A DNA stretch of 5,396 nt from JAIVJN01 sp036732565 (GTDB lineage Bacteria; Acidobacteriota; Vicinamibacteria; Vicinamibacterales; UBA2999): contig DAINCF010000496.1 in assembly GCA_036732565.1 (NCBI GenBank), positions 1-5,396 of the forward strand, in the 5' to 3' direction. Each line of letters opens with the position of its first letter. Position 1 is the first letter of the stretch. The notes below the pieces were generated by a model. The model did not search any database and was not told where the DNA came from. It saw nothing but the letters and a program-made list of their open reading frames with translations. The position numbers and the translations under genes were made by a program. Positions 1 to 5,306 of this stretch are shown piece by piece.

Positions 1-741
1 CGTGCTCCACGTGGGCACATCCGATCGCGGGGTGCGCCACAGCTCGCGTCCCGTGCGAACGTCGAACGCCGCGAGGAACGATCCTTTCTGCACGTCGGCT
101 TGCACGATGACGCGGCCGTTGTAGACGACCGGCGAGCTCGCGAACCCCCACTGGGCGTCGGGGACCATGAAGAAGCCCGAATCGAGCGTGCCGAAGTCCT
201 TCTTCCAGAGCAGTTGGCCCTTCAAGTCGTAGGCGTAGAGACCCTCCGACCCGAAGAACGCGACGAGATGCTGCCCGTCGGTCGCCAGGGTCGAGCTCGC
301 ATGCGTCGACTTCGGATGCCGTTTGACGGTCGGCACGCCGGTGTGCGCGGTCCGCTCCCACCGGATCGCGCCGGTCGCTTTGTCGAGGCACATGACCACC
401 CAGCGATGCGCCGTCGTGTCCTGGACCGACTCGATGTCGCCGTAGAGTCCGACCTTCAACTGCTGTTCGGCGGCGTTGTTGACCGCCGTCGCGGTGCAGA
501 CCGTGTCGCCCCAGATGACGGGGCTCGAGTGGCCGAGACCGGCCACGGGCACACGCCACTTGATCCCTTGCTTGTCGGGCACGTTCCACGCGATCGGCGC
601 TGGGGCGCCTTCCGCGATCCCGCGGCCCTCGATGCCGCGGAAGGATGGCCAATCGACGCCCGGGCGCGGGCCGGCGGGCTGAGCGCCGGTTGATGCGCAC
701 AGTCCGACTGAGACGAGGGCAACCACCAGCACACGACGCAT
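1..741 (-). CDS. Exported PQQ-like beta-propeller protein (5' part, runs off left edge)
   Basis: Reading the minus strand from ATG at 741 gives 247 uninterrupted codons to the window edge, so the C-terminus is missing. Residues 1-20 form a signal peptide (MRR, a hydrophobic stretch, then a likely cut after STGA). Next comes DWPSFRG (residues 30-36), the opening motif typical of secreted PQQ-like beta-propeller proteins in Acidobacteriota and Planctomycetota. Blade-type repeats with the 'TG-x-x-x-W' signature follow: KATGAIRWER (121-130), DLKGQLLWKKD (162-172) and DVRTGRELWRTP (227-238). HSSPVIWGD (71-79) and ASSPVVYNG (191-199) are the matching 'SSPv' strands. The fold is well supported. Cofactor binding is not shown, because many family members bind no quinone and act as scaffolds or have unknown roles. 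The start is supported by GGAGG just upstream and by the signal peptide. It is divergent from the TonB-dependent receptor gene, with 370 bp between the two starts. Family members are often about 400-450 residues, so roughly half may be present. Confidence 0.9.
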   Translation of the reverse strand, partial: MRRVLVVALVSVGLCASTGAQPAGPRPGVDWPSFRGIEGRGIAEGAPAPIAWNVPDKQGIKWRVPVAGLGHSSPVIWGDTVCTATAVNNAAEQQLKVGLYGDIESVQDTTAHRWVVMCLDKATGAIRWERTAHTGVPTVKRHPKSTHASSTLATDGQHLVAFFGSEGLYAYDLKGQLLWKKDFGTLDSGFFMVPDAQWGFASSPVVYNGRVIVQADVQKGSFLAAFDVRTGRELWRTPRSDVPTWST

Positions 742-745
742 GACG

Positions 746-750
746 CCTCC
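746..750 (-). promoter_or_regulatory. Shine-Dalgarno of the PQQ-like gene
   Basis: GGAGG on the minus strand lies 4 nt before the ATG at 741. The spacing is slightly short, but the match to the anti-Shine-Dalgarno is exact and fixes the start. Confidence 0.7.
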
Positions 751-756
751 GCTGAA

Positions 757-784
757 ATCGTAGCAGACCGGTCGCCGATGTGAA
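757..784 (-). promoter_or_regulatory. Candidate sigma-70-type promoter for the PQQ-like gene
   Basis: On the minus strand, TTCACA (779-784, 5/6 match to the -35 consensus) is separated by 16 nt from TACGAT (757-762, 4/6 match to the -10 consensus). Transcription would begin near 750, directly on the Shine-Dalgarno, leaving a leader of only about 10 nt. The hexamers are seen directly. Their use as a promoter is inferred from consensus match and position alone. Confidence 0.35.
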
Positions 785-798
785 GGGTCGCGCCAGCC

Positions 799-817
799 GC
801 CCCGCCGCAGGCGGGGC
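799..817. repeat. Perfect GC-rich hairpin (8-bp stem, 3-nt loop)
   Basis: GCCCCGCC (799-806), loop GCA, then GGCGGGGC (810-817) form a perfect inverted repeat. It sits 15 bp upstream of the candidate -35 of the PQQ-like gene. No T-tract follows on either strand, and it lies between divergent starts, so a terminator role is unlikely. A REP-like palindrome or a protein-binding site is possible. The function is unknown. Confidence 0.55.
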
Positions 818-835
818 AAGGCGATACTGCCACTC

Positions 836-890
836 GCGAGGCGGAGCCAGGCCCGTGCGGTTCTTCTCGGCGGTCGGAGCGGAGCCTCGC
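836..890. repeat. Inverted repeat GCGAGGC / GCCTCGC with overlapping direct repeat
   Basis: GCGAGGC at 836-842 is exactly complementary to GCCTCGC at 884-890, 41 nt away. Each arm overlaps a copy of the direct repeat GCGGAGCC (841-848 and 879-886). The left arm also overlaps the 8-bp palindrome CTCGCGAG (833-840). In GC-rich DNA such short matches can arise by chance. It may be part of a dispersed intergenic element, but nothing here proves that. Confidence 0.3.
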
Positions 891-892
891 TA

Positions 893-909
893 GTTGCGAA
901 CCGCGCAAC
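893..909. repeat. Small perfect hairpin GTTGCG / CGCAAC
   Basis: GTTGCG (893-898) and CGCAAC (904-909) form a 6-bp stem around a 5-nt loop (AACCG). There is no T-tract. It could be an operator half-site pair upstream of the receptor gene. The evidence is only the symmetry. Confidence 0.3.
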
Positions 910-954
910 AACGGCGTGTCGAGCGCTCCGGTGATTCCTGCGCGCTGACGCCGG

Positions 955-973
955 GAAATCACGCGAATTTCAA
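955..973 (-). repeat. Inverted upstream copy of the 17-bp repeat family
   Basis: GAAATCACGCGAATTT at 955-970 is the exact reverse complement of AAATTCGCGTGATTTC at 4282-4297 downstream of the receptor gene. The match extends to 18 of 19 bases over 955-973 against 4279-4297. AT-rich sequence of this kind stands out in a GC-rich region, and a 16-bp identity by chance within a few kilobases is very unlikely. It is therefore a member of the same repeat family, placed in opposite orientation about 140 bp before the receptor start. Confidence 0.75.
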
Positions 974-1044
974 GCCATCTGTGCAACTCACACGTTCCAC
1001 ACGCGTTTCGCATCGCCAAATAGCAGCGCCGCGCCACAAAGGCT

Positions 1045-1073
1045 TTGATCCCTCGAGGCCACAGGCATACAAC
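1045..1073 (+). promoter_or_regulatory. Candidate sigma-70-type promoter for the TonB-dependent receptor
   Basis: TTGATC (1045-1050, 4/6), a 17-nt spacer and TACAAC (1068-1073, 4/6) lie about 40 bp before the ATG. Transcription would start near 1080, giving a leader of about 32 nt that includes the Shine-Dalgarno. The spacing is optimal and the hexamers are moderate. This is inferred from consensus only. Confidence 0.35.
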
Positions 1074-1103
1074 TCCCCCACGTAGCGTTCACCTCCCTCG
1101 AGG
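1049..1103. repeat. Duplicated 10-mer TCCCTCGAGG in the receptor promoter and leader
   Basis: TCCCTCGAGG occurs at 1049-1058 and again at 1094-1103, 45 bp apart from start to start. Each copy contains the 8-bp palindrome CCTCGAGG. The first lies in the spacer of the candidate promoter. The second overlaps the Shine-Dalgarno of the receptor gene. The arrangement would suit a repressor-binding pair, but no regulator is known here. Confidence 0.4.
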
Positions 1104-1105
1104 AG
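1101..1105 (+). promoter_or_regulatory. Shine-Dalgarno of the TonB-dependent receptor
   Basis: AGGAG (within GAGGAGA) ends 6 nt before the ATG at 1112. It supports that start over other in-frame candidates and agrees with the signal peptide that follows. Confidence 0.75.
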
Positions 1106-1111
1106 ATTCTC

Positions 1112-4100
1112 ATGTACTGCAAGGTGATGGGCCTCGCCTTTGCCTGTGTCCTGCTGGTTACGGCAACCGCCTCGGCTCAACAATCGGCGTCTTCAGGTTT
1201 CGTCGGACAGGTCATCGACTCCACACAGGCCGCCATCCCCGGCGCCACGATCACGGTCACGAATCTGGGCACGAACGCCCAGCGCACGGCCGTGACCGAC
1301 GAAGCGGGGCGATGGTCGATTCCCGGCCTCCCTCCCGCCAACTACTCCGTCAAGGCGGAGCTCCAAGGGTTCCAGGCAGCGGAGCTCAAGAGCGTCACGC
1401 TCCGTCAGGGCGAGACCGCGAGGCCGACGCTGACGCTCGGTGTCGCGAACGTGCAAGAAGCGATTACGGTCACCGGCGAAGCGCCGTTGCTTCAAACCCA
1501 AAGCGCCTCGGTGGGACAGGTGATCAACGAGAAGATCATCGAGGACATCCCGCTCAACGGGCGCAACGTGTTGTCGCTCGCGTCGCTGTCGGCCGGCGTC
1601 ACGCCGCGCGACACCGCCCGGAACACGCAGTTCGGCCGCCGCAATCAGTTCATCACCGTCGAAGGGGGTCGCGATAGCTCGACCAACTACACCATCGACG
1701 GTGTCTACGTGCGATCGCTCCGCTTCAACAACATGTCGTTGAGCCCGCCGGTGGACGCGGTGCAGGAAGTGGCCGTGCTGCGCAACTCGTTCTCCACCGA
1801 GTACGGACAGGGACAGGCTGTCGTGTCGATCGTCACGAAGTCGGGCTCGAACCAATTGCATGGGTCGGCCTATGAGTTCTTCCGCGACGAATCGTTCGAC
1901 GCGCGCAACTTCTTCGCGCCGCGGAAGCCCGACTACCGGCGCAATCAGTTCGGCGCCACGGGCGGCGGTCCGCTGATGGCGAACAAGTTCTTCGTCTTCG
2001 GCGGCTACGAAGGGCTGCGCACGCAGCAGGGCCAGCCGTTCCTCGGGAGCGTGCCGAGTCAGGCGTTCCTCAACGGCGATTTCTCCGCGCTCTCCACGCA
2101 GATTCGCGATCCGCTGACCGGCCAGCCGTTTCCGGGCAACCAGATTCCGCAATCGCGTTTCTCGAACTTCGCGCGGGTGCTCACGCCGACGATTCCGGCG
2201 CCGAACACCGCCGGCGCGAACAATTTCACCAAGATCGATGACTTCATCGACGATGCCGACACGGCGACGATCCGCGCGGATCAGACGCTGAACGATCGGC
2301 ACAGCCTGTTCCAGCGCTTCCTCTACGCCAAGGGCTCGCAGATTCAGCCCGCGACGTTCAACACCACCGATTTCCCGCAGCGCGGACGGAATCTGGCGGT
2401 CGGCCATACCTGGGTGGTGTCCAACAGCTGGGTGAACGAGGCGCGCTTCGGCTACAACTACGCGTATCACTTGAACGCGCCGATCAGCCCGGATGGCCGC
2501 AACTGGACGTCGGATCTGGGCCTGCGCAACCTCGCGGCCGCGAACTTCCCGCTGGCCTACGGACGCCCCAATGTGGCGATCACCGGCTTTTCGGGTCAGG
2601 GCGAAGGCGGCAACACCCAGGGGGCGACGGAGAACATCTTCAGCGTCTCGAACGCGACCACCAAGACGTTCGGCGGTCACACGCTGCGATTCGGGCTGCA
2701 GGCGCAGTGGCGCAAGTTCGAGCACCTGACGGACAACTCCACCCGCGGCAACTTCACGTTCAACGGCAGCTTCTCGGGCAACCCCGTTGCCGACTACCTG
2801 CTCGGGTTCTGCTCGACGTGCGCCGGCGCGTTCGGCGCCTCGCAAGCGACGTATCACTCGCCGACCGTCGCGCCGTTCATCGACGACAGCTGGCAGGTCA
2901 ACTCGAAGTTGACGCTGACGCTTGGCCTGCGGTGGGAGTACCTCGCGCCGTGGGCCGAACAGAATGGGATTGAGGGTGCGTTCGATACGGCGACCGGCAA
3001 GATCGGCTACAACGCGCTGCCGACATCGCTCCCTGCCGCCCTCGTGCCGCTCGTGATCCAAGAGGAAGGCTACTTCTCCGACGGCATCGTGAAGAAGGAT
3101 CTGAACAACTTCGGCCCGCGCCTCGGCGTCGCCTACAACCTGAACGAGCGGACCGTCGTGCGCGCCGGATTCGGCATCTACTACGACAACCTCAATCTCA
3201 ACGAGCTGCAGTTCACCCGGCTGATTCCGCCGTATTACGGCCAGTTCTCGTTGAACCCGACCGTCGCCGCGCCGCTGCAGGTGGACACGTTGTTCCCCGA
3301 TCTCGACAACATCCCGCAGTTCCCGGCGCCGTTCTCGATCGATCCGACCAACCGCACGGCGTACACGCGGCAGTGGAACGTCAACGTCCAGCGCAGCCTC
3401 GGCCGCGACTACGTGTTCGAGATCGCCTACACGGGCAGCCGCAGCGAGAACCTGAGCAAGCGCTACAACATCAATCAGGCGGACTTCGGCACCACGCCGA
3501 TCAACACGCGCCTGCCGTTTCCCCAATTCCAGCCGGCGATCCTGTATTCATCGGACGAGGGTTGGGCGACGTTCAAGGGCATGTCACTCCGGTTGGAGAA
3601 ACGGTACTCGCAGGGGATGTTCTTCCTCGCGAACTACCAGCTCTCGGAGAATCGCGACAACGGATCGGGTGAGGTCGAAGCGAACGACACCGCCTTCCGC
3701 AACAATTTCGATGCGGAAGAGAGCCTGTCGCGCTATCACCAGCGGCATCGAGCGGCGTTCACGTTCGGCTACGAGCTGCCGTTCGGCGAGAACCGGCGTT
3801 GGCTGAGCGACGCGGGGGCCTTGAGGTATGTCCTGGGTGACTGGCAGGTGCAAGGCGTCGTGCGGGTCGGCAGCGGATTTCCGTTCACACTGTCTGGAAG
3901 CAACGTCTGTCAGTGCGGATCGTTCGTCCCGAACCGTGTGGACAACGCGCCGGGACGCGAGAGCGGCGAGCTCGACGATCCGACACCGGCGCGATGGTAC
4001 GATCCGACCGCCTATGTGCTGCCGGCAGCTGGCTTCCAGGGCACGGCCGGCCGCAACACCCTGATCGGACCGGGTGCCCAAACGGTGGACCTCTCGCTGA

Positions 4101-4276
4101 GCAAGCGGTTTCCGCTCGGCGGCGCCCGCCTGGAGTTCCGCGGTGAGATCTTCAACCTGCTCAACCACACGAACTTCCGACAACCCGATGGGAATATCAG
4201 CAACGTCACGGCCGGCGTGATCTCGGCGGCCGATGACGCGCGCAACATGCAGTTCGGGCTTCGCATCGCGTGGTGA
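1112..4276 (+). CDS. TonB-dependent outer-membrane receptor, Oar-like, with carboxypeptidase-regulatory-like N-terminal domain
   Basis: A complete 1054-residue protein, normal in length for this family. Residues 1-22 are a signal peptide (cut after ASA, before QQ). Residues about 28-112 form a carboxypeptidase-regulatory-like beta-sandwich, with GQVIDSTQAAIPGATITV (32-49), 'DEAGRWSIPGLPPANYSV' (63-80) and 'GFQAAE' (86-91) as its typical strands. The plug covers roughly 122-245: DIPLNGRN (145-152), YTIDGV (193-198) and VTKSGSNQLHGSAYEFFRDE (241-260) are hallmark motifs. The rest is a beta-barrel of alternating aromatic strands ending in FGLRIAW, a suitable C-terminal sorting strand. It should sit in the outer membrane and import a bulky ligand using TonB-ExbBD energy; no TonB/Exb genes are in the window. 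The mature protein has only four cysteines, as CSTC (567-570) and CQC (933-935). The substrate cannot be deduced; sugar or peptide are both possible. The stop codon is the first triplet of the downstream repeat array. Confidence 0.93.
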   Translation: MYCKVMGLAFACVLLVTATASAQQSASSGFVGQVIDSTQAAIPGATITVTNLGTNAQRTAVTDEAGRWSIPGLPPANYSVKAELQGFQAAELKSVTLRQGETARPTLTLGVANVQEAITVTGEAPLLQTQSASVGQVINEKIIEDIPLNGRNVLSLASLSAGVTPRDTARNTQFGRRNQFITVEGGRDSSTNYTIDGVYVRSLRFNNMSLSPPVDAVQEVAVLRNSFSTEYGQGQAVVSIVTKSGSNQLHGSAYEFFRDESFDARNFFAPRKPDYRRNQFGATGGGPLMANKFFVFGGYEGLRTQQGQPFLGSVPSQAFLNGDFSALSTQIRDPLTGQPFPGNQIPQSRFSNFARVLTPTIPAPNTAGANNFTKIDDFIDDADTATIRADQTLNDRHSLFQRFLYAKGSQIQPATFNTTDFPQRGRNLAVGHTWVVSNSWVNEARFGYNYAYHLNAPISPDGRNWTSDLGLRNLAAANFPLAYGRPNVAITGFSGQGEGGNTQGATENIFSVSNATTKTFGGHTLRFGLQAQWRKFEHLTDNSTRGNFTFNGSFSGNPVADYLLGFCSTCAGAFGASQATYHSPTVAPFIDDSWQVNSKLTLTLGLRWEYLAPWAEQNGIEGAFDTATGKIGYNALPTSLPAALVPLVIQEEGYFSDGIVKKDLNNFGPRLGVAYNLNERTVVRAGFGIYYDNLNLNELQFTRLIPPYYGQFSLNPTVAAPLQVDTLFPDLDNIPQFPAPFSIDPTNRTAYTRQWNVNVQRSLGRDYVFEIAYTGSRSENLSKRYNINQADFGTTPINTRLPFPQFQPAILYSSDEGWATFKGMSLRLEKRYSQGMFFLANYQLSENRDNGSGEVEANDTAFRNNFDAEESLSRYHQRHRAAFTFGYELPFGENRRWLSDAGALRYVLGDWQVQGVVRVGSGFPFTLSGSNVCQCGSFVPNRVDNAPGRESGELDDPTPARWYDPTAYVLPAAGFQGTAGRNTLIGPGAQTVDLSLSKRFPLGGARLEFRGEIFNLLNHTNFRQPDGNISNVTAGVISAADDARNMQFGLRIAW

Positions 4277-4307
4277 TTTTCAAATTCGCGTGATTTCAAA
4301 TTCGTGG
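4274..4307 (+). repeat. First pair of 17-bp-type direct repeats
   Basis: Unit 1 is TGATTTTCAAATTCGCG (4274-4290). Unit 2 is TGATTTCAAATTCGTGG (4291-4307), which is unit 1 with one T deleted and a changed end. They are adjacent with no spacer. The TGA that opens unit 1 is the stop codon of the receptor gene. The CGTGG at the end of unit 2 is shared with the left arm of the hairpin that follows. Confidence 0.75.
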
Positions 4308-4333
4308 GGGCCGGCTTCCGGCCCCCACGTTTT
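4303..4333 (+). terminator. Perfect hairpin plus T-tract, probable intrinsic terminator of the receptor gene
   Basis: CGTGGGGGCCGG (4303-4314), loop CTT (4315-4317) and CCGGCCCCCACG (4318-4329) make a perfect 12-bp, very GC-rich stem followed directly by TTTT (4330-4333). It begins 27 nt after the receptor stop codon. This has the form of a Rho-independent terminator with a short U-tract. The same hairpin is also the centre of a repeat array, so it may be a REP-like element recruited as terminator. If it terminates efficiently, the DUF1080 gene needs its own promoter. Confidence 0.65.
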
Positions 4334-4366
4334 GATTCTGAAATGCGTGTGATTCTGAAATGCTTG
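4333..4366 (+). repeat. Second pair of 17-bp direct repeats, overlapping the DUF1080 start codon
   Basis: TGATTCTGAAATGCGTG (4333-4349) and TGATTCTGAAATGCTTG (4350-4366) are adjacent and differ at one base. They share the frame TGATT-Y-T-S-AAAT-K-C with the pair on the other side of the hairpin, in the same orientation. The ATG inside the last unit (4360) is the start codon of the DUF1080 gene. The equivalent ATG in the preceding unit (4343) opens an eight-codon frame ending at 4369. Confidence 0.8.
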
Positions 4367-5148
4367 TAAAGCAGTTCGTCCCGTACGCGGTGGTGGTGCT
4401 GGCGATCGGCTCGCTGACGGCGGCCGGCCAACAGATGCTCCAGCAGGCGCCGGCGACCAGTGCGTATGCACCGAAGCAGAGCGATCGACCCGAACCCGTG
4501 GTCGGAGACGAGCCCGGGTTCGCGTCGATCTTCGACGGCAAGACGCTCACGCAGTGGGAGGGCAACCCGACCTACTGGCGAGTCGAGCACGGCTCGCTCA
4601 TCGGCGAGATCACCGCGGACACGGTGATCAAGAGCAACACCTTCATCATCTGGCGGGGAGGGCGGCCGAAGGACTTCGAGCTGAAGCTCGACTACCGAAT
4701 CACCGCCGAGGGCAACAGCGGGATCAACTATCGCAGCGTGGTCGTTCCCGATCCGGTCACACCGGGCAACCGGTTCGCGATGCGCGGCTACCAGTTCGAT
4801 CTCGACGGCCGCAGGCGCTACCCGGGCAACAACTACGAAGAGAAGGGCCGGCTGTTCCTCGCGGTCCGCGGACAGATGACACGGGTCGTCGGCGGCCGGC
4901 CGCCCGTGCTGGTGTCGACCATCGGCGACGAGCCGGAACTGGCGGCGCCGGTCACCGATGACTGGAATGCCGTGCACATCATCGCCCGCGGCAACCTGCT
5001 CACCCACATCCTCAACGGTCGCGTGATGACCGTCGTCCTCGACGATGACGCGCCCCATCGGCCGGCGGATGGCCTGATCGGCGTGCAAGTGCACGTCGGG
5101 CCGCCGATGAAGGTGGAGTATCGCAACCTTAGACTGAAGTCATGGTGA
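4360..5148 (+). CDS. Exported DUF1080 / 3-keto-disaccharide hydrolase-domain protein
   Basis: A complete 262-residue protein. Residues 1-23 look like a signal peptide: K4, a hydrophobic VVVLAIG core and a likely cut after AAG, before QQ. The DUF1080 domain, a concanavalin-like beta-sandwich, spans about 52-261. Its hallmarks are GFASIFDGKTLTQW (53-66), WRVEHGSLIGE (73-83), DFELKLDYRI (105-114), EGNSGINYRS (117-126), GYQFDLDG (143-150), 'DWNAVHIIARGN' (201-212) and the closing 'DGLIGVQVHVGPP' and VEYRNLRLKSW (252-262). Family members include periplasmic enzymes that cleave 3-keto-glycosides, and others with no known activity, so hydrolysis is inferred. It lies 83 bp after the receptor gene on the same strand, but with a terminator-like hairpin between them. 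No Shine-Dalgarno precedes the ATG, whose context is pure repeat sequence. An in-frame TGA at 4339-4341 and no ATG, GTG or TTG between exclude a start further upstream. A later in-frame start (M26) would lose the signal peptide. Confidence 0.88.
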   Translation: MLVKQFVPYAVVVLAIGSLTAAGQQMLQQAPATSAYAPKQSDRPEPVVGDEPGFASIFDGKTLTQWEGNPTYWRVEHGSLIGEITADTVIKSNTFIIWRGGRPKDFELKLDYRITAEGNSGINYRSVVVPDPVTPGNRFAMRGYQFDLDGRRRYPGNNYEEKGRLFLAVRGQMTRVVGGRPPVLVSTIGDEPELAAPVTDDWNAVHIIARGNLLTHILNGRVMTVVLDDDAPHRPADGLIGVQVHVGPPMKVEYRNLRLKSW

Positions 5149-5209
5149 CCCCGACACGAGTTGCGCAATGCGAGAATAGTGCTCGCGGGATGTGCCGTCG
5201 AAATCACAA

Positions 5210-5234
5210 CCGGCCGTTCCGTAGGAACGGCCGG
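5210..5234. terminator. Perfect 11-bp hairpin after the DUF1080 gene, possible terminator or REP-like palindrome
   Basis: CCGGCCGTTCC (5210-5220), loop GTA, then GGAACGGCCGG (5224-5234) form a perfect stem 61 nt after the DUF1080 stop codon. No T-tract follows on the plus strand, so it is not a classic intrinsic terminator in the gene's direction. The preceding bases contain GAAATCAC (5200-5207), an 8-mer also present in the 955 repeat and, inverted, in the 4290 repeat. It could stabilise the 3' end of the message or be another member of the palindromic elements in this window. Confidence 0.4.
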
Positions 5235-5294
5235 GAAACTGCCCCCGAGCTCTCGGTCGATGGTAGTAATTCTGTTGATACGCTCCACGAGACC

Positions 5295-5298
5295 GGAG
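5295..5298 (+). promoter_or_regulatory. Shine-Dalgarno of the gene at the right edge
   Basis: GGAG lies 8 nt before the ATG at 5307. The spacing is good and it supports this start. Confidence 0.55.
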
Positions 5299-5306
5299 AC
5301 GCATCG

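Larger units (their letters stand above)
742..1111. other. Divergent intergenic region without a convincing gene
   Basis: These 370 bp lie between the starts of the PQQ-like gene (minus) and the receptor gene (plus). They hold a candidate promoter for each gene, a perfect hairpin at 799-817, a long-range inverted repeat at 836-890, a small hairpin at 893-909, an inverted copy of the 17-bp repeat family at 955-973 and a duplicated 10-mer at 1049-1103. Open frames inside it lack a ribosome binding site and recognisable protein character. I see no tRNA, no small protein and no riboswitch that I recognise. Confidence 0.7.

Noticed and set aside
100..693. A 197-codon plus-strand frame opposite the PQQ-like gene
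   Set aside because: The minus strand carries a convincing exported beta-propeller sequence through the whole stretch, and the plus-strand product is Arg/Asp-rich without motifs.
894..1085. A 63-codon frame in the divergent intergenic region
   Set aside because: It has a TTG start, no Shine-Dalgarno and no protein-like pattern, and it overlaps the repeat copy and the candidate promoter of the receptor gene.
1193..3526. A 777-codon open frame on the minus strand inside the receptor gene
   Set aside because: It is codon-aligned with the receptor frame, so its stops would need TTA, CTA or TCA codons in the receptor. These are rare in GC-rich genes, which explains the open frame. The translation is rich in Arg, Val and Glu with no recognisable domain, whereas the plus strand encodes a clear family.
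4274..4366. CRISPR-like direct repeats
   Set aside because: Units are 17 bp and directly adjacent without spacers, except for one hairpin between pairs. There are no cas genes in view.
955..4366. Insertion sequence or composite transposon around the receptor gene
   Set aside because: No transposase is encoded, the flanking similarity is under 20 bp, and I see no target-site duplication. It is kept as a finding about repeats, not as a mobile element.
4012..5094. A 360-codon minus-strand frame across the receptor end, the repeats and the DUF1080 gene
   Set aside because: It is codon-aligned with the DUF1080 frame and open for the same compositional reason. It also crosses the repeat array and has no family features.
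5149..5306. Promoter of the right-edge gene
   Set aside because: TTGATA-like and TAGTAAT-like words occur near 5262-5280, but no pair has proper -35/-10 spacing upstream of the ATG.
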